Positions 28,351 to 37,483 of a DNA stretch of 46,845 bases are shown piece after piece. The stretch comes from Candidatus Nitrosopumilus sp. Its GTDB lineage: Archaea; Thermoproteota; Nitrososphaeria; Nitrososphaerales; Nitrosopumilaceae. The stretch lies in the NCBI GenBank assembly GCA_018263505.1, contig JAANXA010000031.1, positions 1 through 46,845 on the forward strand, written 5' to 3'. A model generated the notes under the pieces. It had not been told where the DNA came from. It ran no database searches and was given only the letters and a program-made list of their open reading frames with translations. Position numbers and translations under genes: made by a program. The stretch's first letter is position 1. Each line of letters opens with the position of its first letter.

Positions 28351-28545
28351 CTAATGCATTACAGGTTCTTTTGAATAGAACAATCCTGAAATAAAGAACA
28401 CTACGCCTAAAATTCCAATAGTGCTGCCAACCAATTCTATTTGATTTTGTAAATTTCCTTCAACTGGTGCCCATAGCCATGCCATTAAAGCGCCAACTAC
28501 TATCATTGGAATTCCTACCCCAACTGTGATTGCTTTAGATGCCAA
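28351..28545 (-). CDS. Small two-TM membrane protein
   Basis: 64 aa; AITVGVGIPMIVVGALMAWLWAPVE / STIGILGVVFFISGLFYS. Confidence 0.6.
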   Translation of the reverse strand: MASKAITVGVGIPMIVVGALMAWLWAPVEGNLQNQIELVGSTIGILGVVFFISGLFYSKEPVMH

Positions 28546-28586
28546 TGATCAAATTGCTTAGAAAATGTATATGAAGCTTATGTTAT

Positions 28587-29393
28587 CTAATTAACAGAAA
28601 GTTCTACATCTTTCAACAATTTATTTAATTCATGAAAAACTATTTTTGCATTATTAATCTGGTTTTCTGAGATTAAATATCTAATTTCTTTTATTAATTC
28701 ATGAGCTTTATCAATTTGGGTTTTAGTAGCACCAGATTCTAATGCTTTATCTAATTTTTTCTCAATAGAAATTAGTTGTTTATTTACAAATTGTTTAATT
28801 CTATCTGATGTTTCATGTGAAGGAGAATCACGAATATTTTTCTCAATAGAAGTAATTAGACGTTTTAACTGATCAATTGTATCAGAAGGATTACCAATAC
28901 CATGATTGATTTGATTTCTTACTTCTTGAATTAAATCATTAACTTCTCTAAAATCTACTTTAGTGTCATGTTTTTTAGAAATAATTTTTAAAGTTTTGAT
29001 ATATTTTTCTAACCTATCAAGCTGACTTGAAAAATCTACATCAGATGTATTAGTTGATTTTGTCATTGAAGTTGATTTTGAGATTATTTTAGAAATTTCT
29101 TTAAATGATTTCATAGCTGTAAGGAAATCTTTTTTTGCTTGTTTTACATCATCAGGTAAAGAATTCCTTAATGATTTTACAGATTGATGACCTTTATCAT
29201 ATAATAATTGAATTTCAACAGGAGATGAATTATTAAAAATTTCATTTAATTGATTTTGAATTTGTTTGTCAGCTTGAGTAGCAATTTGTAATAAAATATC
29301 AGGATCATTTTGTGCATATGCGTCACTAACTAATGATGTAGATGTTATTCCAAAAACTAGTACAAATATTGTTAAAAATACTGATGAATTCAT
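28587..29393 (-). CDS. Secreted helical (coiled-coil) protein of unknown function
   Basis: 268 aa; signal peptide FLTIFVLVFGITSTSLVSDAYAQ then Lys/Glu/Ile-rich helices; overlaps 29390..30421 by 4 bp. Confidence 0.7.
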   Translation of the reverse strand: MNSSVFLTIFVLVFGITSTSLVSDAYAQNDPDILLQIATQADKQIQNQLNEIFNNSSPVEIQLLYDKGHQSVKSLRNSLPDDVKQAKKDFLTAMKSFKEISKIISKSTSMTKSTNTSDVDFSSQLDRLEKYIKTLKIISKKHDTKVDFREVNDLIQEVRNQINHGIGNPSDTIDQLKRLITSIEKNIRDSPSHETSDRIKQFVNKQLISIEKKLDKALESGATKTQIDKAHELIKEIRYLISENQINNAKIVFHELNKLLKDVELSVN

Positions 29394-30421
29394 TCTTTTT
29401 CCTCAATATTTTTTCGTAATTTTACCAGGTTTTGCAGATCTTTCTTTTCAATTTCTATTATTCCATTACGTTCTAGTCTTTTTACTGCACGCCACATTGT
29501 AGTTCTAGGTTGTAAGAATTTTTTTCGTAATTCACTTTCAAAAACTTGGCCTCCATTATTAGAAATAAATTTCACTATTTCTTTATCATCTTCACGGATA
29601 TCAGGTTTTAATTTAAAAATTGTTTCAATATCAATAATTTTATTTTTTTGTATATAATCAATTGATTTTGTTTCTTGGATAGATTTTATAGTTTTTTGTT
29701 TTGTTTTGAAAATTACTACTATTATAACAATGATAGTTGTAACTCCACCTATAATAGTGTAAAATACATAATCAAGATTTGGAGATATATCAACTTGTTC
29801 TATAGGTTCAGGAATATTATATACACTAAAAAGATAATTGATTTCGGTTTCACCGCTGGGTAAAGTTAATTGGTTTTGTTCATTAATTAATTGCATATCA
29901 ATAGGAAGATTTGTCATTCCAACAATTACTGAATTTTTTGGTAAAAGTAATGTAAAATCATATGTAGAATCTAAATTAAATGTCCATACTTTACTTTGTT
30001 TAGACACTAAATCGTGGGTATCATAATCAACAAAAATTTTAGATGATCCAAATGTTGTGATTATTGCAGAATCATCTATCACATCAATGTCAAGCAAAAA
30101 TTCATTTTCATCTACAGCTACTAAATTATCAATTGTACTTCCAAATAATTTAAGTTCATAATTATTTGCTAGTGGATTAATATCAATTTGTGTAGAAACG
30201 TGAACAGAGCCATCTGGATAAATAATAAGATCTAGTGTTCTAGGTGAACCAAAAGAGGGTTGAATAGGTATCATCACAGCTACAATAATTATACTAACTA
30301 CCAAAAGAGATACTTTGACCATTGTATCAAGAATACCATAATTCCTTACAAAAAGCATTCCATCTTCTTCAAGAAACTCTTTTCCATGAATTGGTATGAT
30401 ATTAGGAAACATTTGGATCAA
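29390..30421 (-). CDS. Membrane-anchored protein with extracytoplasmic domain and cytoplasmic C-terminal winged-helix domain
   Basis: 343 aa; N-terminal TM (VKVSLLVVSIIIVAVMIP), beta-rich domain, second TM (YVFYTIIGGVTTIIVIIVVIF), C-terminal wHTH-like DDKEIVKFISNNGGQVFESELRKKFLQPRTTMWRAVKRLERNGIIEIEKK. Listed start is TTG; ATG at 30412 possible. Confidence 0.7.
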   Translation of the reverse strand: MIQMFPNIIPIHGKEFLEEDGMLFVRNYGILDTMVKVSLLVVSIIIVAVMIPIQPSFGSPRTLDLIIYPDGSVHVSTQIDINPLANNYELKLFGSTIDNLVAVDENEFLLDIDVIDDSAIITTFGSSKIFVDYDTHDLVSKQSKVWTFNLDSTYDFTLLLPKNSVIVGMTNLPIDMQLINEQNQLTLPSGETEINYLFSVYNIPEPIEQVDISPNLDYVFYTIIGGVTTIIVIIVVIFKTKQKTIKSIQETKSIDYIQKNKIIDIETIFKLKPDIREDDKEIVKFISNNGGQVFESELRKKFLQPRTTMWRAVKRLERNGIIEIEKKDLQNLVKLRKNIEEKE

Positions 30422-30705
30422 TACCTTAGATTCATGCTCTCTACTAGACCTTGAAATCTCTTAAATTCTTGAAAGAAGTGTAGTCCTTTTTCAGTAATTT
30501 GAAAGACTCTATTCCTATCATTTTTGATTGAATCTACTAAGCCTGCGTCTACTAGTTTCTCACATTTGTCTAATACTGCATAGTGAGAAAGATTAGCCTT
30601 TCGAGATATTGCAGATACTATGATACCATCACGACCACCATCAGCAGTAACATTTAGGATATCACCCATAATGCCCATTTCGGACCTGTATTGTTGTTTT
30701 GACAT
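30418..30705 (-). CDS. Winged-helix DNA-binding protein
   Basis: 95 aa; ILNVTADGGRDGIIVSAISRKANLSHYAVLDKCEKLVDAGLVDSIKNDRNRVFQITEKGLHFFQEFKRF. Confidence 0.75.
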   Translation of the reverse strand: MSKQQYRSEMGIMGDILNVTADGGRDGIIVSAISRKANLSHYAVLDKCEKLVDAGLVDSIKNDRNRVFQITEKGLHFFQEFKRFQGLVESMNLRY

Positions 30706-30742
30706 GCCATAGTATAGAATTGACTAGTTTATGAGGAATATT

Positions 30743-30784
30743 TTGAAACTTCATAGCGGAACATCTAGCGGAACAGTGTTTCAA
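30743..30784. promoter_or_regulatory. Candidate operator: two TAGCGGAACA direct repeats (12-bp period) enclosed by a TTGAAAC/GTTTCAA inverted repeat
   Basis: TTGAAAC at 30743..30749, TAGCGGAACA at 30754..30763 and 30766..30775, GTTTCAA at 30778..30784; lies 38 bp upstream of the wHTH gene start. Confidence 0.5.
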
Positions 30785-30999
30785 TAAGAAAAAAAGTGGA
30801 AAAATCATGAAAATTGATGCGGGGTAGGATGAAAAAAGATATTATTTGAAATCGGTACAAAAATTAAGTTCAAACAAAATACCAATACAATTAGTAAAAA
30901 ATCAGTTATTTTAACAAATTATTGACTAAAATCATTCACAAGGTCAGTTTTGAGATTCATAGTAACTTTTTATTCTTACTTAATTAAGATAATCATAAA

Positions 31000-31470
31000 A
31001 TGTTTGATAAATTCAAAAAAAATGAAGGGGAAATGGTTGAAGAAAAAAGAGAAGAAAATTCTGTTATTGAAAAAGAGGTAGAAACTGTAATTGAATCCAC
31101 CAGTCAAATTGGAATTGGAGAATTAATGGGAAAACGTGCAAAGTTAGAAGATGCGATAGATTATGTTGGATTAATGATTAAAAATCTTAAAGAAAAAAGA
31201 ACTTTACTTGAAAAAGATATTGAAGAAGAATCAGTAGATATTAAAAATCTTAAAGAAAAGCTTCAAAAGGTTAGTGAGTATATTGATGAAGAAAATAAAG
31301 GAATAGAAGAATTAGCATATAAAAGAAAACAAGTTGAGACAGAAGCTGATGAGGCTAGTCAAATAATTAATAATTTAAGAGAAAAACTTTCAGGTGTTGA
31401 TAAAATTATTGAAGAAGAAGGAAGTAGAATAAAAAAAGTTAAGGAATCAAGAGATACTATAGAAGGATAA
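31000..31470 (+). CDS. Acidic coiled-coil protein
   Basis: 156 aa; heptad-like Glu/Lys/Leu-rich sequence (LKEKRTLLEKDIEEESVDIKNLKEKLQKVSEYIDEENKGIEELAYKRKQVE). Confidence 0.65.
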   Translation: MFDKFKKNEGEMVEEKREENSVIEKEVETVIESTSQIGIGELMGKRAKLEDAIDYVGLMIKNLKEKRTLLEKDIEEESVDIKNLKEKLQKVSEYIDEENKGIEELAYKRKQVETEADEASQIINNLREKLSGVDKIIEEEGSRIKKVKESRDTIEG

Positions 31471-31480
31471 AAATTTAGAA

Positions 31481-32119
31481 TTAAAGAAATTTTGTAGTTG
31501 TTTCTTGATTATTAGATGGTACAGAAGGAAACATTTGGTTTGTAGAACTTTCAGCTACTGCTGCTGCTTCTTTAAGAATATTTTCAGATTCAGCATTGGT
31601 AGTTTCATCCATTCCAAATGCAGCATCACCTGAAAAACTTTCTGTCATAAATCCACCAAGCATTTCTGCCATCTGTCCTATTTCTTGTTCTGCACCTGGC
31701 ATAACTTTTCCTAGAGATGATTTCAGATTTTTCATTAATCCCATTGTTGGCATGATAGCTACTACAGTATCTCCAAGATCACTAAATGTTCTTAATCTTA
31801 ATTCAATTTGTTCTAATGCAATTCTAGCACTACTCATTATTTTTGTGACTTTTCTAACTTCAGCTAATTCATTTCCTAAAACTTTGCTTGTATGGGTATC
31901 GTGATTTTGTGTTGCATCAACTATTCTTTGGAATAATTTTGCATCACGTTCTTTTAAACTAGAAAGTAATGTATCTAATTTCTTAATTTGTAATTGTAAT
32001 TTTTTTATTCCAGATTCAACTCTTGGTTTAAGAGCACCTTTAGGCTTGATTGTATCATTAATTTTATCAGAAATTCCTGGTTTTGTTTGTTTAATCCATT
32101 TATCATGAAGACTAGGCAT
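31481..32119 (-). CDS. CdvB-like ESCRT-III/Snf7 family protein (paralog 2)
   Basis: 212 aa; KPRVESGIKKLQLQIKKLDTLLSSLKERDAKLFQRIVDATQNHDTHTSKVLGNELAEVRKVTKIMSSARIALEQIELRL, alignable by eye with 8018..8668. Confidence 0.85.
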   Translation of the reverse strand: MPSLHDKWIKQTKPGISDKINDTIKPKGALKPRVESGIKKLQLQIKKLDTLLSSLKERDAKLFQRIVDATQNHDTHTSKVLGNELAEVRKVTKIMSSARIALEQIELRLRTFSDLGDTVVAIMPTMGLMKNLKSSLGKVMPGAEQEIGQMAEMLGGFMTESFSGDAAFGMDETTNAESENILKEAAAVAESSTNQMFPSVPSNNQETTTKFL

Positions 32120-32282
32120 AATCTATTTTTAAGAAAATCTAATTAATTTAAAATGTGAAAAATGCTTTACTGAACGTTCAATTAAATTAACAAGATATTA
32201 CAAAAAAATATTTGTGTTTATTAATATTTAATTTTAAACCGATTAAAAATTTATTTTAATAACAAAATTACAATTTCATTTT

Positions 32283-32714
32283 ATGAATAAAAAAATTTTT
32301 GTTGTTCTCATTATAATTACGATAGCAATTTTTGTGATAAATTTTTCATCAGATACACCTAAAGAAGGAGAAAATACTGTATTTCACGTAACACTTGCAA
32401 ATCCTGAGTTATATTCAGATGGAGTGTATACAAATACATTTCATATTGACAAAGGTGAGTATTCTTTTAGATTTGTTCCAAATGGAAGTAGTCCTAAAAA
32501 TTTATCCATAACTTTAAACGGAGAAAACTTTGATTTATCTGAAAATTTTAAGCTTGAAAATACTAAACATCAAACTGGAATTTCTGAATATTTTACTTGG
32601 AATTATCAAGGAAATAATACATTATCAATTTTAGAAAATCAAGAAATTTTGATTATAATTAATCCAAACGGAAATACGATGGGTTCAGTATCGGTAAGCA
32701 TTGTAGGAAATTAA
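32283..32714 (+). CDS. Secreted/membrane-anchored beta-rich protein of unknown function
   Basis: 143 aa; N-terminal hydrophobic anchor (IFVVLIIITIAIFVINF) then beta-rich segment. Confidence 0.6.
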   Translation: MNKKIFVVLIIITIAIFVINFSSDTPKEGENTVFHVTLANPELYSDGVYTNTFHIDKGEYSFRFVPNGSSPKNLSITLNGENFDLSENFKLENTKHQTGISEYFTWNYQGNNTLSILENQEILIIINPNGNTMGSVSVSIVGN

Positions 32715-32977
32715 GGATGTAATCACCTTTAAACTATAAAATACTGAAAGATTTCTCTCTCATGATCAATTCTCTGGTATGTGATTACCTTTGTTATTAC
32801 ATACAATTACACAGTATTAGTAGATAGAAATTATATTGTTTGGCATTAGTTTTTGTGAAAACTTTAACAATTTAATATTTTTATTTAAATTTTAGAAAAT
32901 ATTACGAATTTTTTAAAATATTTTATAATAAAAAATTATAATCGATCTATAAATTACGAATTTTTGTGTGAAATGTA

Positions 32978-33721
32978 TTGAAATTATCTGGAAAAATTGC
33001 GTTAATTACTGGTGGGAGTAGAGGAATTGGTCTTGCTACTGCAAAAATTTTATCAGAAAATGGAGCCAAAGTGGTAATTACTGGAAAAAATAAAGAACGA
33101 TTAGAAAAGGCAACATTGGAAATTTCTAATTCAATTGGAGTAATGGGTGATATTAGAAATACACAAGATGTAAAAAATGTTGTAAGTAAAACTATTGAAA
33201 AATATGGAAGAATAGATATTCTTGTAAATAATGCAGGAGTTTTTCCAAAAATTAAACAATTACATGAGATTAAAGATGAAGAGTGGAATGAAATTTTAGA
33301 CGTTAATTTAACCGGACAATTTAGGTTTACTAGAGAAGTAATCCCTTATTTACAAAAAACGTCTGGTTCGATAATAAATATTTCATCAGACGCGGGACTA
33401 AAAGCATATCAAGGATTTAATGCAGATGCATATTCTGCTTCTAAAGCTGCATTGATTGTTTTAACAAAATGTTGGGCACTTGAATATTCTAAAGATAGGA
33501 TTAGAGTGAATTGTATTTGTCCAGGTGTTGTAGATACAGATATGACAAAACCATTTTTAAAAACTCAAAAAGATAAAGAATTCATGAATAATGAACATCC
33601 AATTGGAAGAATTGGACAACCTGAAGAAGTGGCCAAAGCTATAATGTATTTTGCATCAGATGATGCTTCATGGATTACTGGTGCTGTATTAGCCGTTGAT
33701 GGGGGGGAATCATTGAAATGA
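32978..33721 (+). CDS. Short-chain dehydrogenase/reductase (FabG-like)
   Basis: 247 aa, TTG start; IALITGGSRGIGLATAKILSENGAKVVITGKN, LVNNAGVFP, YSASKAALIVLTKCWALEY, NCICPGVVDTDM, AVDGGESLK. Confidence 0.92.
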   Translation: MKLSGKIALITGGSRGIGLATAKILSENGAKVVITGKNKERLEKATLEISNSIGVMGDIRNTQDVKNVVSKTIEKYGRIDILVNNAGVFPKIKQLHEIKDEEWNEILDVNLTGQFRFTREVIPYLQKTSGSIINISSDAGLKAYQGFNADAYSASKAALIVLTKCWALEYSKDRIRVNCICPGVVDTDMTKPFLKTQKDKEFMNNEHPIGRIGQPEEVAKAIMYFASDDASWITGAVLAVDGGESLK

Positions 33722-33761
33722 ATTCATATGAATTTAATACAACCTTAATCGTGAAAAAATT

Positions 33762-33968
33762 ATGAGGAGTAAAAAAGCCAAAGCTAAATTAATTATATTA
33801 TTAGGAGTAATTTGGATTATCATTTCATTACCTCTACCATGGATTATTAACAATCCACAAGTTTCAGAATCACAATTTAACATGGTTTTGTCAATTATAG
33901 GAGTAATGTCTATTCCATTTATTGTACTTGGGGTTGCATGGACATTAAAACCAGAATTAACTACATAG
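33762..33968 (+). CDS. Small two-TM membrane protein
   Basis: 68 aa; LIILLGVIWIIISLPLPWII and VLSIIGVMSIPFIVLGVAWTL. Confidence 0.6.
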   Translation: MRSKKAKAKLIILLGVIWIIISLPLPWIINNPQVSESQFNMVLSIIGVMSIPFIVLGVAWTLKPELTT

Positions 33969-33978
33969 AGAAATTTAA

Positions 33979-34794
33979 TTGAAAGAAATTCCTATTTTAG
34001 ATAAACTTCCAGAGTTAGATATTGCGATTAATGCTACAGTAAAAGCAGGAAATGCAATTTTGGATATTTATCAAGGAGAAATTAAGGAATTCACAAAACA
34101 AGATGATTCTCCAATTACAGAAGCAGATCTAAAAAGTAATGAAATTATCAAAGAAATTCTTTCACAAACAAAACACAAAATTTTATCTGAAGAAGATAAC
34201 GATGATAAAAGTAGATTATCAGAAGAAATAATTTGGATTGTAGATCCATTAGATGGTACTTCTGATTTTATTGATAAAACAGGTGAATTTACTATTATGA
34301 TTGCATTAATAAAAAATAAAAAACCAATTCTTGGTGTAATTGGTTGGCCTACTGAAAAAACATTATTTGTTGCACAAAAAAATGGTGGAGCTTTTAGATA
34401 TTCAAATGATGAATGGAGAAAAATTAGAGTGACTACAATATCAGAATTACCAAAATGTAAAACAGTAGGTTCAAGGCATCATTTATCAGACAAAGAAAAA
34501 TATTTCATTAAAAAATTGGGAATTGAAAATTTTACAAGTGTGGGTAGTTCTTTAAAAGTTGGAAAAATTGCATCAGGAGAAGCTGAAGCATACATCACAA
34601 CTACAAATAAAATGAAAGAATGGGATTCAGCTGCATCTTATTGTGTTATATCTGAAGCAGGAGGAAAAATGACAGATATGTTTGGAAATGATATTACATA
34701 TAATAATGAAAATGTTTTTCATCAAAATGGGATTTTAGTTACAAATAAAATTATTCATCAAACAATTGTTGATGAATTTAAAAAATTAGAGTAG
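33979..34794 (+). CDS. Inositol monophosphatase superfamily, CysQ-like 3'(2'),5'-bisphosphate nucleotidase
   Basis: 271 aa; SPITEADLKSNEIIKEIL, ILSEE, WIVDPLDGTSDFIDKTGEFTIMIALIKNKKPILGVIGWP, EWDSAASYCVISEAGGKMTD; the DGTSDFI..GEFT block resembles CysQ more than SuhB. Confidence 0.82.
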   Translation: MKEIPILDKLPELDIAINATVKAGNAILDIYQGEIKEFTKQDDSPITEADLKSNEIIKEILSQTKHKILSEEDNDDKSRLSEEIIWIVDPLDGTSDFIDKTGEFTIMIALIKNKKPILGVIGWPTEKTLFVAQKNGGAFRYSNDEWRKIRVTTISELPKCKTVGSRHHLSDKEKYFIKKLGIENFTSVGSSLKVGKIASGEAEAYITTTNKMKEWDSAASYCVISEAGGKMTDMFGNDITYNNENVFHQNGILVTNKIIHQTIVDEFKKLE

Positions 34795-35301
34795 GTTTCT
34801 TGATTTAAGAAATTCCTTTACTTTGTTTGCACTATCTGAAAGTGAATCATGTTCTGTATCAATTACTAAATCTGCTTTTTCTGGTGCTTCATAAGGATCA
34901 TCAATTCCTGTAAATCCTTTGATTTCACCTTTTCTAGCCTTAGCATACATTCCTTTAACATCTCTTTCCTCACATTTTTCAAGTGAACATTTCACATAGC
35001 ATTCTGCAAACTGATCTCCTGCATCAACAATTTCTCTAGCATTTTCTCTATTTTCAAGATATGGAGAAACTAGAGATACAGCGCTTGGAACACCATGTTT
35101 TAACAAAAGTTTGGCTAAATGAGCAACTTTTTTGTTGTGTTCATCACGACCTGCTTTTGAAAAATCTTTTGGAGAAAACCATTCTCTTAGTTCATCTCCA
35201 TCAAGCATTGCAAGATTAGGAATATCTTTTTGCAAATCTTTTACGATGGTAGTCTTACCTGAACAAGGAAGACCAGTCATCCAAAGAATGAAAGGTTTCA
35301 T
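34786..35301 (-). CDS. cysC: Adenylylsulfate kinase
   Basis: 171 aa; LWMTGLPCSGKTTIVKDL P-loop, LDGDELREWFSPKDFSKAGRDEHNKKVAHLAKLL, GFTGIDDPYEAPEKADLVIDT. Confidence 0.93.
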   Translation of the reverse strand: MKPFILWMTGLPCSGKTTIVKDLQKDIPNLAMLDGDELREWFSPKDFSKAGRDEHNKKVAHLAKLLLKHGVPSAVSLVSPYLENRENAREIVDAGDQFAECYVKCSLEKCEERDVKGMYAKARKGEIKGFTGIDDPYEAPEKADLVIDTEHDSLSDSANKVKEFLKSRNLL

Positions 35302-35338
35302 GAATAAAAATAACTTTACAACCCATAAAGAGCTTACG

Positions 35339-35881
35339 TTAGTTTTGAAACCAAGTTTGATTTTCTAAATATTGTATTTCGTGAATCAAATCTTCTATTT
35401 TTTTTGAAGTTACCATTGATGATGTAAATTGTTCAAACATTTCAAATTCTTCTTCTTTAGAAAGTACTTTAGATTCAGCTTCATCAAAAAATTTTTCTTC
35501 TTTAGTCATATGATCCATTAAATAAATAGAATAAGTTTTTAGGAATCTAGCAACAGGTTCTCTTGCATCTTCTCCATTTTTCCATCTTTTAAGATGTTTT
35601 TTTATTTGGAGTGCAATTCTTCTAGAAAATTCATGTTCTATTAGTAAACCTTTGATTTCTTTTTTTAAATGATCATAACTTGCTACACAAGGAAAATAGG
35701 AATCTTCTTCTTTTGAATAATGAATGGAATCTAAAAATTCCTCTATAACTAAAGTAATTTTATCTATATCAGATAATGGAATATTTTTTCCTGCATAAAG
35801 TTCTGTATAACATTTAATGATTACTTTATCTAAACGTCTAATTTGTTTATGATCCTCACGTAATGATTCTGTTGCATTCAA
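35339..35881 (-). CDS. Hemerythrin (HHE cation-binding) domain protein
   Basis: 180 aa; LREDHKQIRRLDKVI, FLDSIHYSKEEDSYFPCV, IEHEFSRRI, LMDHMTKEEKFFDEAE. Confidence 0.8.
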   Translation of the reverse strand: MNATESLREDHKQIRRLDKVIIKCYTELYAGKNIPLSDIDKITLVIEEFLDSIHYSKEEDSYFPCVASYDHLKKEIKGLLIEHEFSRRIALQIKKHLKRWKNGEDAREPVARFLKTYSIYLMDHMTKEEKFFDEAESKVLSKEEEFEMFEQFTSSMVTSKKIEDLIHEIQYLENQTWFQN

Positions 35882-35996
35882 GTAAGAAAAATATTATTGA
35901 GGTTAATTTAATGTGTATCTAAAAATCAATGAACCAGGGCTAAATTGGCACATAAATCCAGTTTAACTTTTATCCAGATAAAATAATATCCAGTCA

Positions 35997-37454
35997 TTGA
36001 ATCCGATAATTTTATCTATTTTAAATCTGGTTAAAGGACAAATTGAAGATATTATTCCATTATCTGATATTGATTTGAATTTAATTTTAGATAAAATTTT
36101 AGTTTTGCAAAATTCTATCGAGGCATTATCTATTCAAGATGGTCCAATTGCATCAGCTCATGTAGTATTATTAGCTGCAGGAGTTGTGATTTTTCTTGGT
36201 GTTGCAGGAGAAGCTTTCTTTAAAAAAACTGGAATTCCAGATGTAGCATTTTTAATGATTCTTGGTGTTATTATTGGGCCTGTTTTAGGAATTATTCAAG
36301 CAGAGACGGTAATTCAAGTTGTTCCGTATTTTGCAGCACTTGCTTTGATAATTATTATGTTTGATGGGGGATTGAATTTGGATATCAAACATGTTGTTAA
36401 AACTGCACATTTTTCATTTACTCTAGCAATTCTTGGTTTTATTTTATCAGTGGTTATAATTTCGGTTGCAACTCATTATGCATTAGGATGGATGTGGTTG
36501 GAGAGTATTCTGTTAGGTTCCATTGTTGGTGGAAGTAGTTCAGCTATTGTTTTTGGTTTAGTCAGAAACATCAAAATTTCAGAAGAAACAAAATCGATGT
36601 TAAGTTTTGAGTCTGCTTTAACTGATATTTTGGCTACAATTATTGCATTTATTTTATTTGAAGCTGTACTTTTAGGACATTTTGATCTTCAAACATTAGA
36701 AGAAACACTAGGAAGAGCAATTGTTGTTGGTTTAGTACTTGGATTTGGTGTTGGAATTCCATGGATGTATGTCTCAACAAAATTAGGAAATGCTCAACAT
36801 GCATACATGTTAACACTAGGAATTTTGTTTGTTTTATTTTTCTTAGCAAATTCATTTGGTGAATCTGGTGCTTTAACTGCACTTGTATTTGGTTTAATGT
36901 TAGGAAACAAAAATCATCTTGCACGAATTTTAAGATTCAAGCTCCCAAGAATTGAAGCAGATGATCCAACACATAATCAATTAACATTTTTGGTAAGATC
37001 ATTTTTCTTTGTATTTGTTGGGTTAATGGCAAGTTTTGGGAAAATAGAATATATCATATTTGGAATTTTAATTACAGTTGCTGTTTATTTTGGAAGGTCA
37101 TTTGTTGGAAAAATTACACTAACAAAAAGATTTTCAAAATTGGATAGAGCTGTTACTAATTCAATGATTCCTAGAGGATTAGCAGCTGCAGTACTTGCAA
37201 CATATCCAGTTACAATGGGATTATCAAACGCAGAGGCGTATACTGAAATAATATTTTTTATCATTTTATCATCAGTAATTATTACAACAATTGGATTAGG
37301 AAAATCTAAGAAAATCCCACCACCAGAATCAGTAGAAGGGGGATTTGTAAAAAAGAAATCTGATGATTCCAAAGGAGATTTGATAAATGAAGGACCATCT
37401 GATGAATTATTAGATGGGGGATTTGTAAAAAAGAAATCTGAAAATGTTGATTGA
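35997..37454 (+). CDS. Monovalent cation:proton antiporter (CPA family)
   Basis: 485 aa, about 12 TM; GIPDVAFLMILGVIIGPVLGI, IIMFDGGLNLDIKHV, LLGSIVGGSSSAIVFGLV, NSMIPRGLAAAVLATYPV. Confidence 0.85.
   Translation: MNPIILSILNLVKGQIEDIIPLSDIDLNLILDKILVLQNSIEALSIQDGPIASAHVVLLAAGVVIFLGVAGEAFFKKTGIPDVAFLMILGVIIGPVLGIIQAETVIQVVPYFAALALIIIMFDGGLNLDIKHVVKTAHFSFTLAILGFILSVVIISVATHYALGWMWLESILLGSIVGGSSSAIVFGLVRNIKISEETKSMLSFESALTDILATIIAFILFEAVLLGHFDLQTLEETLGRAIVVGLVLGFGVGIPWMYVSTKLGNAQHAYMLTLGILFVLFFLANSFGESGALTALVFGLMLGNKNHLARILRFKLPRIEADDPTHNQLTFLVRSFFFVFVGLMASFGKIEYIIFGILITVAVYFGRSFVGKITLTKRFSKLDRAVTNSMIPRGLAAAVLATYPVTMGLSNAEAYTEIIFFIILSSVIITTIGLGKSKKIPPPESVEGGFVKKKSDDSKGDLINEGPSDELLDGGFVKKKSENVD
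37338..37441. repeat. 26-bp exact direct repeat (GGGGGATTTGTAAAAAAGAAATCTGA) at 37338..37363 and 37416..37441 in antiporter C-terminal tail
   Basis: Identical copies offset by 78 bp (26 codons), each encoding GGFVKKKS. Confidence 0.92.
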
Positions 37455-37483
37455 TGAATATCTAATTTTCGAGTAACAACAAA

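Noticed and set aside
32717-32785. Inverted repeat GTAATCAC ... GTGATTAC in the intergenic region after 32714
   Set aside because: Only 8 bp with a loop of over 50 nt in AT-rich sequence; not convincingly above chance.
32880-32960. AT-rich intergenic stretch upstream of the SDR gene at 32978
   Set aside because: Low-complexity A/T runs typical of promoters in this genome; no clear origin or repeat signature.
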